Positions 1-7,770 of a DNA stretch of 64,000 nucleotides are shown here, in pieces. The stretch spans positions 25,253 to 89,252 of the forward strand of contig JANQKY010000089.1 in assembly GCA_028280885.1 (NCBI GenBank), read 5' to 3'. Within the stretch, counting starts at the first letter, position 1. Each line of letters begins with the position of its first letter. This DNA comes from Tepidamorphus sp. Its GTDB lineage: Bacteria; Pseudomonadota; Alphaproteobacteria; Rhizobiales; Tepidamorphaceae. The translations under genes were made by a program, and so were the position numbers. The notes under the pieces were generated by a model. It was not told the origin of the DNA and ran no database searches. It saw only the letters and a program-made list of their open reading frames with translations.

Positions 1-24
1 TCGGCGGTGAAGCTGGCACCGACA

Positions 25-70
25 GGGGCTCCCCGATCCCGGCTCGGCCTAAAGGCCGTCCGGGATGACG
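25..70. repeat. REP-A palindromic repeat, right half
   Basis: This is a partial copy of a repeat seen eight times in the window. It starts with GGGGCTCCCCGATCCCGG, has an internal hairpin (GGCC-TAAA-GGCC) and ends in CCGGGATGACG, the conserved outer end of the element. It lies downstream of the acetyltransferase gene, outside any recognisable gene. Confidence 0.75.
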
Positions 71-106
71 AGGGAGAGGCGGAGACCGGAGCGCAACCAC
101 ACCTCC

Positions 107-157
107 GACGTGATACCCGGACATGTTCCGGTTCTCGATGAACACAGTTGCCCGTGG
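107..157. repeat. REP-B repeat, degenerate partial copy
   Basis: The segment resembles the copies at 47.5 and 61.4 kb (GACGTCATCCCCGGAC.TGTTCCGG, then a stretch ending ATGAACAC). Here it has several substitutions and has lost its second half. It sits just 3' of the acetyltransferase stop codon, next to the REP-A copy. Confidence 0.6.
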
Positions 158-167
158 ACCTGTCAGA

Positions 168-686
168 TCAGCGCCCCCCAGGCGCCGGGCGGGCCATGCC
201 GCCGGCCTCGGCAAGCGCCCCCTCGGCGAGTTCGCAGGCCAGCAACCGGGCCGGATCGACCGGGCCGGGCAGTTTCACCTGCCCCGCCGGGATCGGCTTG
301 AAGCCGGCCCGCGCATAGTAGGGCGCATCGCCGACCAGCACGACCAGCCGATGGCCGCGCCGCTTCGCCTCGTCCAGCGCCGTCAGCATCAGCGCCAGGC
401 CGTAGCCCTGGTTCTTGTGGTCGGGATGCACGACCAGCGGCCCGAGGAACAGCGCCGGCGTCCCGCCGATCGTGATCGGCGACAGGCGGACCGCGCCGAC
501 CGGATGATCGCCGAGCAGCGCGACATAGCTCAGTTCGGGGATCGGCGCCGTTCCCTCGCGCAGCCGGTAGGCGGTCTTGGCGAAGCGGCCCGGCCCGAAG
601 GCCTCGTCGAGCAGCGTCTCGACGATATCGCCGTGATGGCACTGTTCGAGATCGATATGGACAAGTCTGGATGCGGCGACAGTCAT
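168..686 (-). CDS. GNAT-family N-acetyltransferase
   Basis: A 172-residue protein with the fold signature of GCN5-related acetyltransferases, which move an acetyl group from acetyl-CoA to an amine. The acetyl-CoA binding segment is visible at residues about 84-106 (PLVVHPDHKNQGYGLALM), matching the V-x-P-x-x-Q/R-x-x-G-x-G/A pattern. The C-terminal half has the usual YYARAGF element near residue 123. The start chosen is the ATG at 684-686, because the protein then begins just before the first conserved strand; the frame stays open for 240 more codons without homology. The substrate cannot be told from sequence; the family resembles the YhbS group. It stands alone, with 332 bp separating it from bfr. 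Confidence 0.85.
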   Translation of the reverse strand: MTVAASRLVHIDLEQCHHGDIVETLLDEAFGPGRFAKTAYRLREGTAPIPELSYVALLGDHPVGAVRLSPITIGGTPALFLGPLVVHPDHKNQGYGLALMLTALDEAKRRGHRLVVLVGDAPYYARAGFKPIPAGQVKLPGPVDPARLLACELAEGALAEAGGMARPAPGGR

Positions 687-932
687 GATTCGGAGCTCCC
701 GGGGTATCGGTCGGGCGCTCCGGATCCCGCGATGCGGTTCCGGACGGTCTGCAGAGGGTCGGGCTCGATCAGGCGGGCACGACGGAGCGGACGGCGGAAC
801 GCGGGGAGCGGAGCGCGGCAAGGCGGCGCGCGCGAATGCGCGTGTCGGCTCGTCGTCGCTGGAAAATCCCCGTCTCCGGATAACGTGGCACCGGATAGCG
901 CTCCTGTCTGTCAAGGCCGCGCTCAATAGCAC

Positions 933-963
933 AGGCGCCCCCGCCGGTCCAGCGGGGGCGCCT
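933..963 (-). terminator. strong hairpin downstream of bfr
   Basis: A perfect 12-bp inverted repeat (AGGCGCCCCCGC, 7-nt loop, complementary arm) lies 56 bp beyond the bfr stop codon in the 687-1018 gap. No T-run follows on the minus strand, so it is either a non-canonical terminator or a 3' stabilising stem. The rest of that gap holds nothing I can recognise. Confidence 0.6.
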
Positions 964-1018
964 GAAGACTCGCGCCGGGCCTTACCGCCCGGGAAAGACG
1001 AAAAGACCGGGGCCGGCC

Positions 1019-1507
1019 TCAGTCGTCGTCCAGGCCACCGATATGCTTCTGCGAGTAGAGCTGAATGCCGACCTGCTTGACCAGATCGAGCTGCGTCTCG
1101 AGGAAATCGATATGCCCTTCCTCGTCCTCCATCAGCCGCTCGAACAGGTTCATCGAGACCCGGTCGTCGACGCTGTCGCAGTATTTGGCCGCTTCCAGAT
1201 AGACCGCACGCGCGTCGTATTCGATCGCCAGGTCGACCTCGAGGATCTCCTGCACGTTCTCGCCGATGCGCAGCGGGTTCAGTTCCTGCAGGTTCGGGAA
1301 GCCTTCCAGGAAGATGATCCGCTCGATGATCTTGTCGGCGTGCTCCATCTCCTCGATCGATTCTTCCCGCCACTTCTTGGCCAGATCCTTGAAGCCCCAA
1401 TCGTCCATCAGACGATAGTGCAGCCAGAACTGGTTAACCGCCGTCAGCTCGTGCTTCAGGCCCTTGTTCAGATATTCGATGACTTTCGCGTCACCCTTCA
1501 TCGCCAC
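1019..1507 (-). CDS. bfr: bacterioferritin
   Basis: A 162-residue cytoplasmic iron-storage protein that assembles into 24-mers, oxidises Fe(II) and stores ferric mineral. It is full length and collinear with E. coli Bfr. Ferroxidase-site residues are visible as E20, E53, H56, E96, E129 and H132 (in [16 protein letters not shown] and [11 protein letters not shown]), and the haem-ligand methionine is M54 in EEMEHAD. It follows the bfd gene on the same strand. An Irr-like palindrome lies about 120 bp upstream, implying iron-dependent control. The function call is secure from motif conservation. Confidence 0.97.
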   Translation of the reverse strand: MAMKGDAKVIEYLNKGLKHELTAVNQFWLHYRLMDDWGFKDLAKKWREESIEEMEHADKIIERIIFLEGFPNLQELNPLRIGENVQEILEVDLAIEYDARAVYLEAAKYCDSVDDRVSMNLFERLMEDEEGHIDFLETQLDLVKQVGIQLYSQKHIGGLDDD

Positions 1508-1623
1508 TCTCCTCCTGCAGTCCGGTCATGCCTCGCACGCGGCAATCGACCTGATCGCGCTGCCCAAACCGGTCGCGGCACAGTGTCTCCTGTCCACGTT
1601 GGATTCGGAGAGTAGCGGATAAT

Positions 1624-1640
1624 TTAGAATTGTTCTAGTT
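1624..1640 (-). promoter_or_regulatory. Irr-type iron control element (ICE-like) upstream of bfr
   Basis: The core TAGAATTGTTCTA is an inverted repeat (TAGAA-3 nt-TTCTA), closely matching the TTTAGAA-N3-TTCTAAA style of box reported for the Irr regulator in Rhizobiales. Its centre is about 124 bp upstream of the bfr start codon. The match to the box type is from memory, not a computed score. Confidence 0.6.
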
Positions 1641-1671
1641 GCTTTTCCGTCCGATGGTCACGTCGTGACCG

Positions 1672-2022
1672 TCACGCCGCGACCGTTTCGCCGGCGCTGA
1701 TATCATCCCCGGCGAGATAGCCGTTCGTGCCGATACGGATCTCCTTGGCAATCGGAGCGTTCTGCGCGACCTCACCCCCGGTTTCAGCGCCCTGAGCCTG
1801 CGTGAGCGGACACCTGGTGCTGCATTGGGTGGTGCACTGCAAATGCACCGACGGCAGCGTATCGTTGACGATTTGGCGGATCGTCCGGGCACAACGCCCG
1901 CATTGCGGAGAACAGCCAAGACAGCGATAGACCTGCGCGGCCGTAAGGGGACAGTCCGGGCCGGGCGCCAGGCAGGCGCGAATCGACTTATCCGACAAGA
2001 CATTACAGGAACAGACGATCAC
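1672..2022 (-). CDS. bfd: bacterioferritin-associated ferredoxin with Cys-rich C-terminal extension
   Basis: A 116-residue protein whose first 60 residues match Bfd, the [2Fe-2S] ferredoxin that reduces ferric iron in bacterioferritin so it can be released. Cluster ligands are visible as C4 and C6 (VCSCNVLSDK) and C41 and C44 (QCGRC). The protein is about twice the length of E. coli Bfd. The extra part carries C63, C67 and C71, and the core has additional cysteines at 17, 24, 34 and 37. Its tail (residues about 75-116) is low in recognisable features. It lies directly upstream of bfr on the same strand, and a second ICE-like box lies about 24 bp before the start codon. Confidence 0.88.
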   Translation of the reverse strand: MIVCSCNVLSDKSIRACLAPGPDCPLTAAQVYRCLGCSPQCGRCARTIRQIVNDTLPSVHLQCTTQCSTRCPLTQAQGAETGGEVAQNAPIAKEIRIGTNGYLAGDDISAGETVAA

Positions 2023-2036
2023 CTGCGACAGCCCTT

Positions 2037-2071
2037 TTTTGAACGATTCTAAGTAGTTGCGTCAGCAACTA
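2037..2071 (-). promoter_or_regulatory. ICE-like box and adjacent 7-bp inverted repeat upstream of bfd
   Basis: Read on the minus strand the sequence contains TTAGAA-TCG-TTCAAA, one mismatch away from an inverted repeat of the Irr-box kind, centred about 24 bp before the bfd start codon. Immediately upstream is a perfect inverted repeat, TAGTTGC-GTCA-GCAACTA (2054-2071). The first could be an Irr operator overlapping the promoter; the role of the second is unknown. Confidence 0.5.
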
Positions 2072-2181
2072 AATACAGTGGTACTTATCCAGACTTTGAG
2101 AGTCAAATTAATTTAAGGCAACCGAAACGGATTTTGAGAAGGTCGGCAAACCGCGGACAGGGCAGCCGGACAAGGCCGTGA

Positions 2182-3144
2182 TCAGGGCGCGCGAACCGGC
2201 TGGAAACGGGCGTCGGGCCGTGATTTCGCGACCGGCATGTTCTCGTCCCAATAGGGCGGATCGCCGAAATAGCTGGCCAGGTGATCGACGAACACGCGCA
2301 CCTTGGCCGACAGGTGCCGGCCGGGCGGATAGACCGCATAGGCGCCGAGCTGCCACCATTCGACATGGGTCAGGATCGGCACCAGCTTGCCCTCTTCGAC
2401 CGCCTTGTAGATCAGGAAGGTCGGCTGCGAGATGATGCCGAGACCCGATTCCGCCGCCGATTGCAGGATCTCGCCGTTATTGGCGATGAGCCGCGCCTTC
2501 GGCGTCACCGCATGTTCGCGCCCCGTCTCGTCGAACCAGCTGAAGATCCGCCGCTCCGGCACGTTGGCGTAGCGCAGATAGGTGTGATTGACGAGATCGT
2601 TGGGATGCTGTGGCGCGCCGTGCGCCTTGATGTAGCCCGGGCTGGCGCAGACGAGATTGCGCACCGGCGCGAGCCGGCGCGCGATCAGGCTGGAATCCTC
2701 CAACTCGCCGATCCTGACCGCCAGATCGAAGCCCTCGTTGATCAGGTCGACCCGGCGGTCATTGACGTCCATCTCGATCGAGACACCCGGGTTCTTGTCC
2801 AGGAAGCTGGTGATCGCCGGCATCAGGTGCTGCACGCCGAAGGATTGCGGCCCGGCGACCTTCAGCCGGCCGGTCAGCGCCCCGTGGACGGCCGCCGCGT
2901 TCTGGTCGGCCTCCTCCAGATCCGCCAGGATCCGCGATACCCGCTCATAATAGGACTGGCCGGCCTCGGTGAGACTGAGCTGTCGGGTCGTCCGGTTGAC
3001 GAGACGAACCCCCAGCCGGCCCTCGAGATCCTTGAGCCGCCGGCTGACCGCCGATTTGGCCACACCAAGCCGGTCTGCCGCGACACCGATACCGCCCGAT
3101 TCGGCAACTTGAACGAAGAACTGGATTTCGGACAGCCGCGACAT
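2182..3144 (-). CDS. LysR-family transcriptional regulator
   Basis: A 320-residue LTTR. Residues 1-60 form the winged helix-turn-helix (FVQVAESGGIGVAADRLGVA followed by KSAVSRRLKDLEGRLGVRL) and the remainder is the periplasmic-binding-like effector domain. The pattern of the N-terminal domain and the R-T-T-R-Q-L-S-L-T-E-A-G linker fits the large CrgA/PA0477-like subgroup. It is transcribed divergently from the glutathionyl-hydroquinone reductase gene with a 159-bp gap, the usual arrangement for an LTTR controlling its neighbour. An effector related to quinone or electrophile stress is therefore a reasonable inference. The gap has an AT-rich imperfect dyad around 3164-3185 that could hold the operator. 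Confidence 0.93.
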   Translation of the reverse strand: MSRLSEIQFFVQVAESGGIGVAADRLGVAKSAVSRRLKDLEGRLGVRLVNRTTRQLSLTEAGQSYYERVSRILADLEEADQNAAAVHGALTGRLKVAGPQSFGVQHLMPAITSFLDKNPGVSIEMDVNDRRVDLINEGFDLAVRIGELEDSSLIARRLAPVRNLVCASPGYIKAHGAPQHPNDLVNHTYLRYANVPERRIFSWFDETGREHAVTPKARLIANNGEILQSAAESGLGIISQPTFLIYKAVEEGKLVPILTHVEWWQLGAYAVYPPGRHLSAKVRVFVDHLASYFGDPPYWDENMPVAKSRPDARFQPVRAP

Positions 3145-3303
3145 TGTTCTCCTGGCGGCAACAATACTATCCCGTACGTTATACCTTTCCTTTCCTCAGG
3201 CAACCGCTACCTTTTGCGCAGAGACAGGCGGCGCCTGGGCAGCCTGGCCCGGGCGGCTTGCACGGCCGCATAGGCCGGCACACACGGAAGATGGAGACAC
3301 ATC

Positions 3304-4287
3304 GTGGGACAGCTATACGAGGGACGCTGGCGGGACGAAGCGCCGAAATCGGCGACGGCGGACGGCGGCAAGTTCCTCCGGCCGAACTCCCAGTACAGGA
3401 ACTGGATCACCGCCGACGGCGCGGCCGGCTTAAGCGGCGAATGCGGCTTCAAGGCCGAGGCCGGGCGCTATCACATCTACTATTCGCTGGCCTGCCCCTG
3501 GGCCCACCGCACCCTGATCATCCGCCGGCTCAAGGGCCTGGAGGCGATGATCAGCGTATCCGGGGTCGACGCGGACATGATGGACGAGGGCTGGGTGTTC
3601 GGCGCCGAGAACCCCGACCCGCTGTTCGGCAAGCAGCGGCTCTACGAGGTCTACCAAGAGGCCGATCCTGACTATACCGGCCGCGTCACCGTCCCGGTCC
3701 TGTGGGACAAGGCGCGCAACACGATCGTTTCCAACGAATCCTCGGAAATCATCCGCATGCTGAATTCCGCCTTCGACGGGATCGGCGCCCACGTCGCAGT
3801 CGATTTCTACCCGCAGGCCCTGCGCGCCGAGATCGACGAGATCAACGCGGTCGTCTACGACACGGTCAATAACGGCGTCTACAAGTCCGGCTTCGCCCGC
3901 TCGCAAGGCGCCTATGAGGACGCCGTCACCGCGCTGTTCAAGACGCTGGACATGCTGGAGGGCCGCCTCGCCCGCCACCGCTATCTCGTCGGCGACACGG
4001 TCACCGAGGCCGACTGGCGGCTGTTCACGACGCTGATCCGCTTCGACGCGGTCTATGTCGGCCACTTCAAGTGCAACATCCGGCGCATCGACGACTATCC
4101 CAACCTGTCGAACTATCTGCGCGACCTCTACCAGATGCCGGGCATCGCCGAGACGGTCGATATCGGCTTCATCAAGCGCCACTATTATTTCAGCCACCGG
4201 TCGGTCAATCCGCTCGGCATCGTCCCGGTCGGGCCGGCGCTCGACTTCGACCGGCCGCATGACAGGGGTGGGCTGAAGGCGGCCTGA
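3304..4287 (+). CDS. yqjG: glutathionyl-hydroquinone reductase (Xi-class glutathione S-transferase)
   Basis: A 327-residue Xi-class GST that reduces glutathionyl-hydroquinones to hydroquinones with a second glutathione. The catalytic cysteine is C64 in the diagnostic motif SLACPWAHR. The all-alpha C-terminal domain carries the conserved GDTVTEADWRLFTTLIRFDAVY region and the YLRDLYQMPGI segment characteristic of the ECM4/YqjG/PcpF family. Translation appears to start at the GTG at 3304; the nearest upstream ATG is out of frame. It is divergent from a LysR gene and nearly abuts the convergent Nudix gene (8 bp). Confidence 0.93.
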   Translation: MGQLYEGRWRDEAPKSATADGGKFLRPNSQYRNWITADGAAGLSGECGFKAEAGRYHIYYSLACPWAHRTLIIRRLKGLEAMISVSGVDADMMDEGWVFGAENPDPLFGKQRLYEVYQEADPDYTGRVTVPVLWDKARNTIVSNESSEIIRMLNSAFDGIGAHVAVDFYPQALRAEIDEINAVVYDTVNNGVYKSGFARSQGAYEDAVTALFKTLDMLEGRLARHRYLVGDTVTEADWRLFTTLIRFDAVYVGHFKCNIRRIDDYPNLSNYLRDLYQMPGIAETVDIGFIKRHYYFSHRSVNPLGIVPVGPALDFDRPHDRGGLKAA

Positions 4288-4295
4288 CCGGCTCC

Positions 4296-4751
4296 CTACC
4301 AGTCCTCGGCCGGCGCGGCGCCCTCGAAGATCTCGGCAAGCCTGCGCCGCGTGCCCGGCGACGTGCCCTCCGGCAGGTCGGTAAGGGCAAAGAACCCGGT
4401 TTCCCGGATCTCGGCGTTCGGCTTCGGCGCGCCGTCCTGATGCCACCGGTCGGCGACGAAGACCAGCACATGGTCGCCGGGAAAGCGCTTGTTGTTGGAA
4501 AACAGCCCGTGCAGCCGCGGCTCGCCGAGCAGCGACACGTTGGCCTCCTCGGCCAGCTCGCGGTCAAGCGCTGCCCGCACGGTTTCGCCACGCTCGACGC
4601 CGCCGCCGGGCAGATACCATCCCGCCACATAGGAATGGCGCACCAGCAACACGCCGTCGGGCCCGGCCACCACGCCGCGCACCCCAAGCGTCAACCCGCG
4701 GCTCAGCCGCAGAAAGGGGCGGACCAGCGCCGACGTCAGAACCGACCGCAT
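4296..4751 (-). CDS. Nudix hydrolase
   Basis: A 151-residue protein with a complete Nudix box at residues about 49-71 (GGGVERGETVRAALDRELAE, then EAN). This matches G-x5-E-x7-R-E-x2-E-E, which binds Mg2+ for hydrolysis of nucleoside diphosphate-linked substrates. A short hydrophobic or basic N-terminus (residues 1-22) precedes the core domain and may be peripheral. The substrate is not identifiable. It is convergent with the reductase gene; upstream lies a 400-bp non-genic leader region. Confidence 0.9.
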   Translation of the reverse strand: MRSVLTSALVRPFLRLSRGLTLGVRGVVAGPDGVLLVRHSYVAGWYLPGGGVERGETVRAALDRELAEEANVSLLGEPRLHGLFSNNKRFPGDHVLVFVADRWHQDGAPKPNAEIRETGFFALTDLPEGTSPGTRRRLAEIFEGAAPAEDW

Positions 4752-4959
4752 GAACGTCCTTTCGTATTGCCGCCACGAGGCATCCGCACCCTCACGCTAC
4801 GCCCGCACTGTAGAGCACGCGCCCATTTTAGAGCACCCGGCCCGCCTCGCCATGCACTCCACGCAGATCAGATTTACCCGAAGACGGCTTACACGAAGGG
4901 AGCAGGCTCCCTATATCCGGATTGCGTATCGACGCCGCTGGTTTCGGCGGCGGTTTTGT
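4752..4959. other. non-coding stretch with two hairpins
   Basis: Between the Nudix start and the small frame at 4972 there is no convincing gene. Two structures stand out: GGGAGC-AG-GCTCCC at 4898-4911 and CGCCGC-8 nt-GCGGCG followed by GTTTT at 4933-4957. The second resembles an intrinsic terminator on the plus strand although no plus-strand gene precedes it, which would fit a short untranslated RNA or an attenuated leader. Confidence 0.45.
4933..4957 (+). terminator. terminator-like hairpin, possible sRNA end or attenuator
   Basis: A 6-bp GC stem (CGCCGC / GCGGCG) with an 8-nt loop is followed by GTTTTG. It ends a few bases before a small plus-strand frame with a GGAGG ribosome binding site. 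It may end a small RNA transcribed from about 4800-4900, or attenuate expression of what follows. Confidence 0.45.
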
Positions 4960-4971
4960 ATGGAGGACACG

Positions 4972-5076
4972 ATGTTCCGGCATCTCTTCAAGAGCCGCAA
5001 GTATCATTGGCGTCCGGCAATCGACCTTCGGGACCGCCGGATCGCGGAAGCGCTGTCGACCTTCCCGTATAATTGA
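4972..5076 (+). CDS. possible 34-residue small protein
   Basis: A short frame beginning MFRHLFKSRKYHWR and ending STFPYN, preceded at a good distance by GGAGG (4963-4967). It is basic in its first half and has no signal peptide, membrane segment or recognised domain. An in-frame ATG four codons earlier overlaps the ribosome binding site, so the later start is preferred. It lies 77 bp upstream of the metallophosphoesterase gene on the same strand. I do not recognise it. Its support is only the ribosome binding site and the hairpin context. Confidence 0.3.
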   Translation: MFRHLFKSRKYHWRPAIDLRDRRIAEALSTFPYN

Positions 5077-5153
5077 CCCAGTACAAGTGACGGGGCCGCC
5101 CCGCTCAAACCGATGACTGGCTAACGTCGCCCGCCTCCGCTAGAAGGCGGGCG

Positions 5154-6068
5154 ATGTTCGTTGTGGCCCATCTCTCCGATCCGCATATTCCGCCCGATGC
5201 CCCGCCGGGCGTGCGCGACCTCCTGTCGAAACGCATCATCGGCTGGGCGAACTGGCAGCGCGGCCGCAAGCATGTCCATCGCCGCCCGATCCTCGATGCC
5301 CTGACGGCCGCCATAGGTGCGCAGGATCCCGACCACATCGCGGTCACCGGCGACCTTGCGATCGTCTCCACGCAAGCCGAATGGACCGCCGGCCGCGCCT
5401 GGCTCGATCGCCTTGCCGGCCCTAAGGCCCTGTCGCTGATACCCGGCAATCACGATGCGTATGTGCGCGGCGCCCTGGCCGGGGCGCTCGCGGCCTGGGA
5501 TCCCTATCTGCGCGGCGATGGCGAGGATGCCGCCGGGGCGCCGCACTTCCCCTATCTGCGCCGGCGCGGGCCGGTCGCGATCATCGGCTGTTCCTCGGCC
5601 GTCGCGACGCCGCCCTTCATGGCGACCGGCCGGCTCGGTCCGGACCAGGTGCGCGCGCTTGACCACATGCTGACCGAAGCGGCCGATGCGGGCCTGTTCC
5701 GCGTCGTGCTGATCCATCACCCGCCGCTGGCCTTTCCCGGCGATGCCTATCGGCGCCTGACCGACCGGGAAGACGTGCAGGCGGTTCTCGCCGCGCGCGG
5801 CGCCGAACTGGTCCTGCACGGCCACGAGCACACCGCGTCGCTTGGCTGGACGTCGGGGCCGGTTCATCCCGTGCCGGTGATCGGCGTTCCCTCCGCCTCG
5901 GCCAAGGCGCATGGCCACAGGCCGGCGGCCGGCTACAATCTCTACGAGATCACCGGCGATCCGGGAGGCTGGGACTGCACGATGCGGCGGTTCGGCCTGC
6001 AGGCGGATGGCTTCGCCGAAACGGAAACACAAGAGCTGTATCGGTCCGGAAAGCCCGAGGCCTTTTGA
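5154..6068 (+). CDS. calcineurin-like metallophosphoesterase
   Basis: A 304-residue two-metal phosphoesterase. All five metal-binding blocks are visible in order: SDPHI (residues 8-12), GDLA, GNHDAY (near 97-102), HHPP and GHEHTAS. The H-x-H of the last block and the N-H-D block are intact, so it should be catalytic. It resembles the CpdA/Icc 3',5'-cyclic nucleotide phosphodiesterase group and similar Rhizobiales proteins, but the substrate (cyclic nucleotide, nucleotide or phospholipid) cannot be decided. It has no signal peptide, so a cytoplasmic location is likely. It is convergent with the next gene (9 bp). Confidence 0.9.
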   Translation: MFVVAHLSDPHIPPDAPPGVRDLLSKRIIGWANWQRGRKHVHRRPILDALTAAIGAQDPDHIAVTGDLAIVSTQAEWTAGRAWLDRLAGPKALSLIPGNHDAYVRGALAGALAAWDPYLRGDGEDAAGAPHFPYLRRRGPVAIIGCSSAVATPPFMATGRLGPDQVRALDHMLTEAADAGLFRVVLIHHPPLAFPGDAYRRLTDREDVQAVLAARGAELVLHGHEHTASLGWTSGPVHPVPVIGVPSASAKAHGHRPAAGYNLYEITGDPGGWDCTMRRFGLQADGFAETETQELYRSGKPEAF

Positions 6069-6077
6069 GTATCGGGG

Positions 6078-6731
6078 CTACGGCAATGTCACGATAATGC
6101 CGGCGGCGAACAGCGCCGCTGCCCCGACAAGGACACCAAACAGGAAGACGAGGAACGCGCGCCAGAAGCCGCCGCGCCTGCGTTCGGCAACCGGTGCCTC
6201 CGCTTCCGCAATGGTGTCGGGCTCGGCTTCGGGCGAACCCGCCTGCTGGCGGTCGCTATCGGTTTCGAGCGCCCGCTCCCGCTCCAGCAGCCGGTGCGCC
6301 ACATAATCGGTGACCCGCGCCGCCGTCTCCTCAAGGCTGGTCGATTCCAGGATCACCTGGCGCCCGTAGCGGGTGTCCTTGACGAAGCGATAGGTCCGCT
6401 TGTCCCGCCCCATCACGACATGGGCGAGCACATCGATCCACAGCCGCGGCGGTGTCGTCGGCGTCAAGGCGCATTCCAGAAGATCGGTCTCGGCGTCGAT
6501 CTCGTCATAGACGTCGCTGAGCGCGTCCTGCAGCAGCTCGAGCCGCGCAAGCTCCGCCTCGCGCAGATCGACGATCACATCCGACCGGTCCACCTCCTGC
6601 TGGCGCGCCTTGCGCAGCGCATCGCGCAGCGTATAGGGCTTTGGCCCCCTGGGCTGCGTCGCGGCCCGGACAGCATCCGATGTGTCGGGCTCGTCCTCCG
6701 CAGGTGCATCGACGATACGGTCTTCGGACAT
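6078..6731 (-). CDS. conserved hypothetical protein with C-terminal membrane anchor
   Basis: A 217-residue protein I do not assign to a named family. Residues 1-35 are acidic and probably disordered. Residues 40-150 form an alpha/beta-looking domain with a charged helical stretch (DLREAELARLELLQDALSDV) and the segment WIDVLAHVVMGRDKRTYRF. An acidic Ala/Glu linker follows, and residues about 190-215 form one hydrophobic membrane segment (FLVFLFGVLVGAAALFAAG) preceded by RRR. The predicted layout is a cytoplasmic domain anchored in the inner membrane by a C-terminal helix. It stands alone, divergent from the YbaK-like gene. Confidence 0.7.
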   Translation of the reverse strand: MSEDRIVDAPAEDEPDTSDAVRAATQPRGPKPYTLRDALRKARQQEVDRSDVIVDLREAELARLELLQDALSDVYDEIDAETDLLECALTPTTPPRLWIDVLAHVVMGRDKRTYRFVKDTRYGRQVILESTSLEETAARVTDYVAHRLLERERALETDSDRQQAGSPEAEPDTIAEAEAPVAERRRGGFWRAFLVFLFGVLVGAAALFAAGIIVTLP

Positions 6732-6898
6732 GATCCTTCGCTTCGGTCGGGGCCGCTGATTAACGGTCAGTTTACCATGCTTTCAAGCGAAAACGAGACG
6801 ATCCCTTCGGATATCCTTAACCGGCGTTACACGCCGGGCTCGGTGGCGGGTCCGGTAACGGGCTTGGAGGTGGGTTTTCTGGCCCGCCAATCGCCGCT

Positions 6899-7387
6899 AT
6901 GGTCGCGGCCATGACAGACACCCTTCCAGACAGCGCCCGCAAGGTGGCCGATGCCGCCACGGCCGCGGGCCTCGACATCTCGGTCGCCGAGATGCCGCAA
7001 TCGACCCGCACCGCCGGGGACGCCGCATCCGCCTGCGGCTGCGAAGTGGCGCAGATCGTCAAGTCGCTGGTCTTCGTCGGCGCCGACAGCGGCCGGCCCT
7101 ATCTGCTGCTCGTCTCCGGCGAGAACCGGGTCGACGAAACGGCGATCGCCGCCGAACTCGGCGAGACGCTCGACCGGCCGAACGGCCGGACGGTGCGCGA
7201 TCTCACCGGCTATGCGATCGGCGGCATTCCGCCGATCGGTCACGCGCAGCCGATCGAGACGGTGATCGACCTGCGGCTGCTCGATTTCGAGACGGTCTGG
7301 GCCGCCGCCGGCACGCCCCGCTGCGTGTTTTCGGTCGACCCGAAGGCGCTGGCGGAGGCCGCAGGCGCGCGCCGCTATCGGTTCTGA
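6899..7387 (+). CDS. YbaK/ProX-type aminoacyl-tRNA deacylase
   Basis: A 162-residue protein of the YbaK/EbsC superfamily, which hydrolyses mischarged aminoacyl-tRNAs (Cys-tRNAPro, Ala-tRNAPro or similar) in trans. Family marks are AQIVKSLVFVG (with the conserved lysine in I-V-K-S), LLLVSGENRVDE, and the GGIPPIGH loop. Two start codons are possible, 6899 and 6911; the second begins MTDTLP. Which tRNA is edited is not decided by sequence. Confidence 0.88.
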   Translation: MVAAMTDTLPDSARKVADAATAAGLDISVAEMPQSTRTAGDAASACGCEVAQIVKSLVFVGADSGRPYLLLVSGENRVDETAIAAELGETLDRPNGRTVRDLTGYAIGGIPPIGHAQPIETVIDLRLLDFETVWAAAGTPRCVFSVDPKALAEAAGARRYRF

Positions 7388-7413
7388 CCGCGCCTGGCAG
7401 GTTACCTCCCCGC

Positions 7414-7731
7414 TTACTTCATCGCGTTTTCGAAGGCCGTCAGCAGCGCCGTCGACGGATCATCCAGGCACATGCTGAGAACTTTGTCCGTCAGGTCGCC
7501 CTTTTCGGCATCGTTCATCGCGGTGGCGCCGGCCTTACCGTCCATGTAGCCGGTATAGTAGATGAGGCCGAATTCGCGCTCCTGGTCGGGCAGGCCGAGC
7601 AGGTCGCGGCAGGAGAACTCGGCGATCGTGATGCTGTCGGGGGACATCGCCTGGCTGTCGGCGAGCGCCGGCGCGGCGAAGGCGGCGGTGCCGGCGACGC
7701 AGAAGGCGGCGGCAAGGGTGCGGATAGTCAT
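7414..7731 (-). CDS. HdeA/HdeB-like small secreted protein
   Basis: A 105-residue protein with a clear signal peptide (residues 1-25, hydrophobic stretch ending in APALADS). The mature part starts with a helix containing the first of two cysteines (EFSCRDLL, C41). It continues with IYYTGYMDGKAGA and ends with the second cysteine (VLSMCLDDP, C88). This size, spacing and the Y-x-x-G-Y/W-x-x-G motif match the HdeA/HdeB fold, periplasmic acid-stress chaperones with one disulfide. Acid protection has not been shown for most alphaproteobacterial members, so the role is tentative. The start is placed at the ATG that opens the signal peptide. Confidence 0.75.
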   Translation of the reverse strand: MTIRTLAAAFCVAGTAAFAAPALADSQAMSPDSITIAEFSCRDLLGLPDQEREFGLIYYTGYMDGKAGATAMNDAEKGDLTDKVLSMCLDDPSTALLTAFENAMK

Positions 7732-7770
7732 GGTCAAACTCCAGTCGTCTGTATCGGTTCGTCGTGCGTG

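Noticed and set aside
3304..4287. Reading the Xi-class GST as a defence or toxin component with its LysR partner
   Set aside because: The CPWAHR motif and full C-terminal domain fit ordinary glutathionyl-hydroquinone reductase with a divergent regulator.
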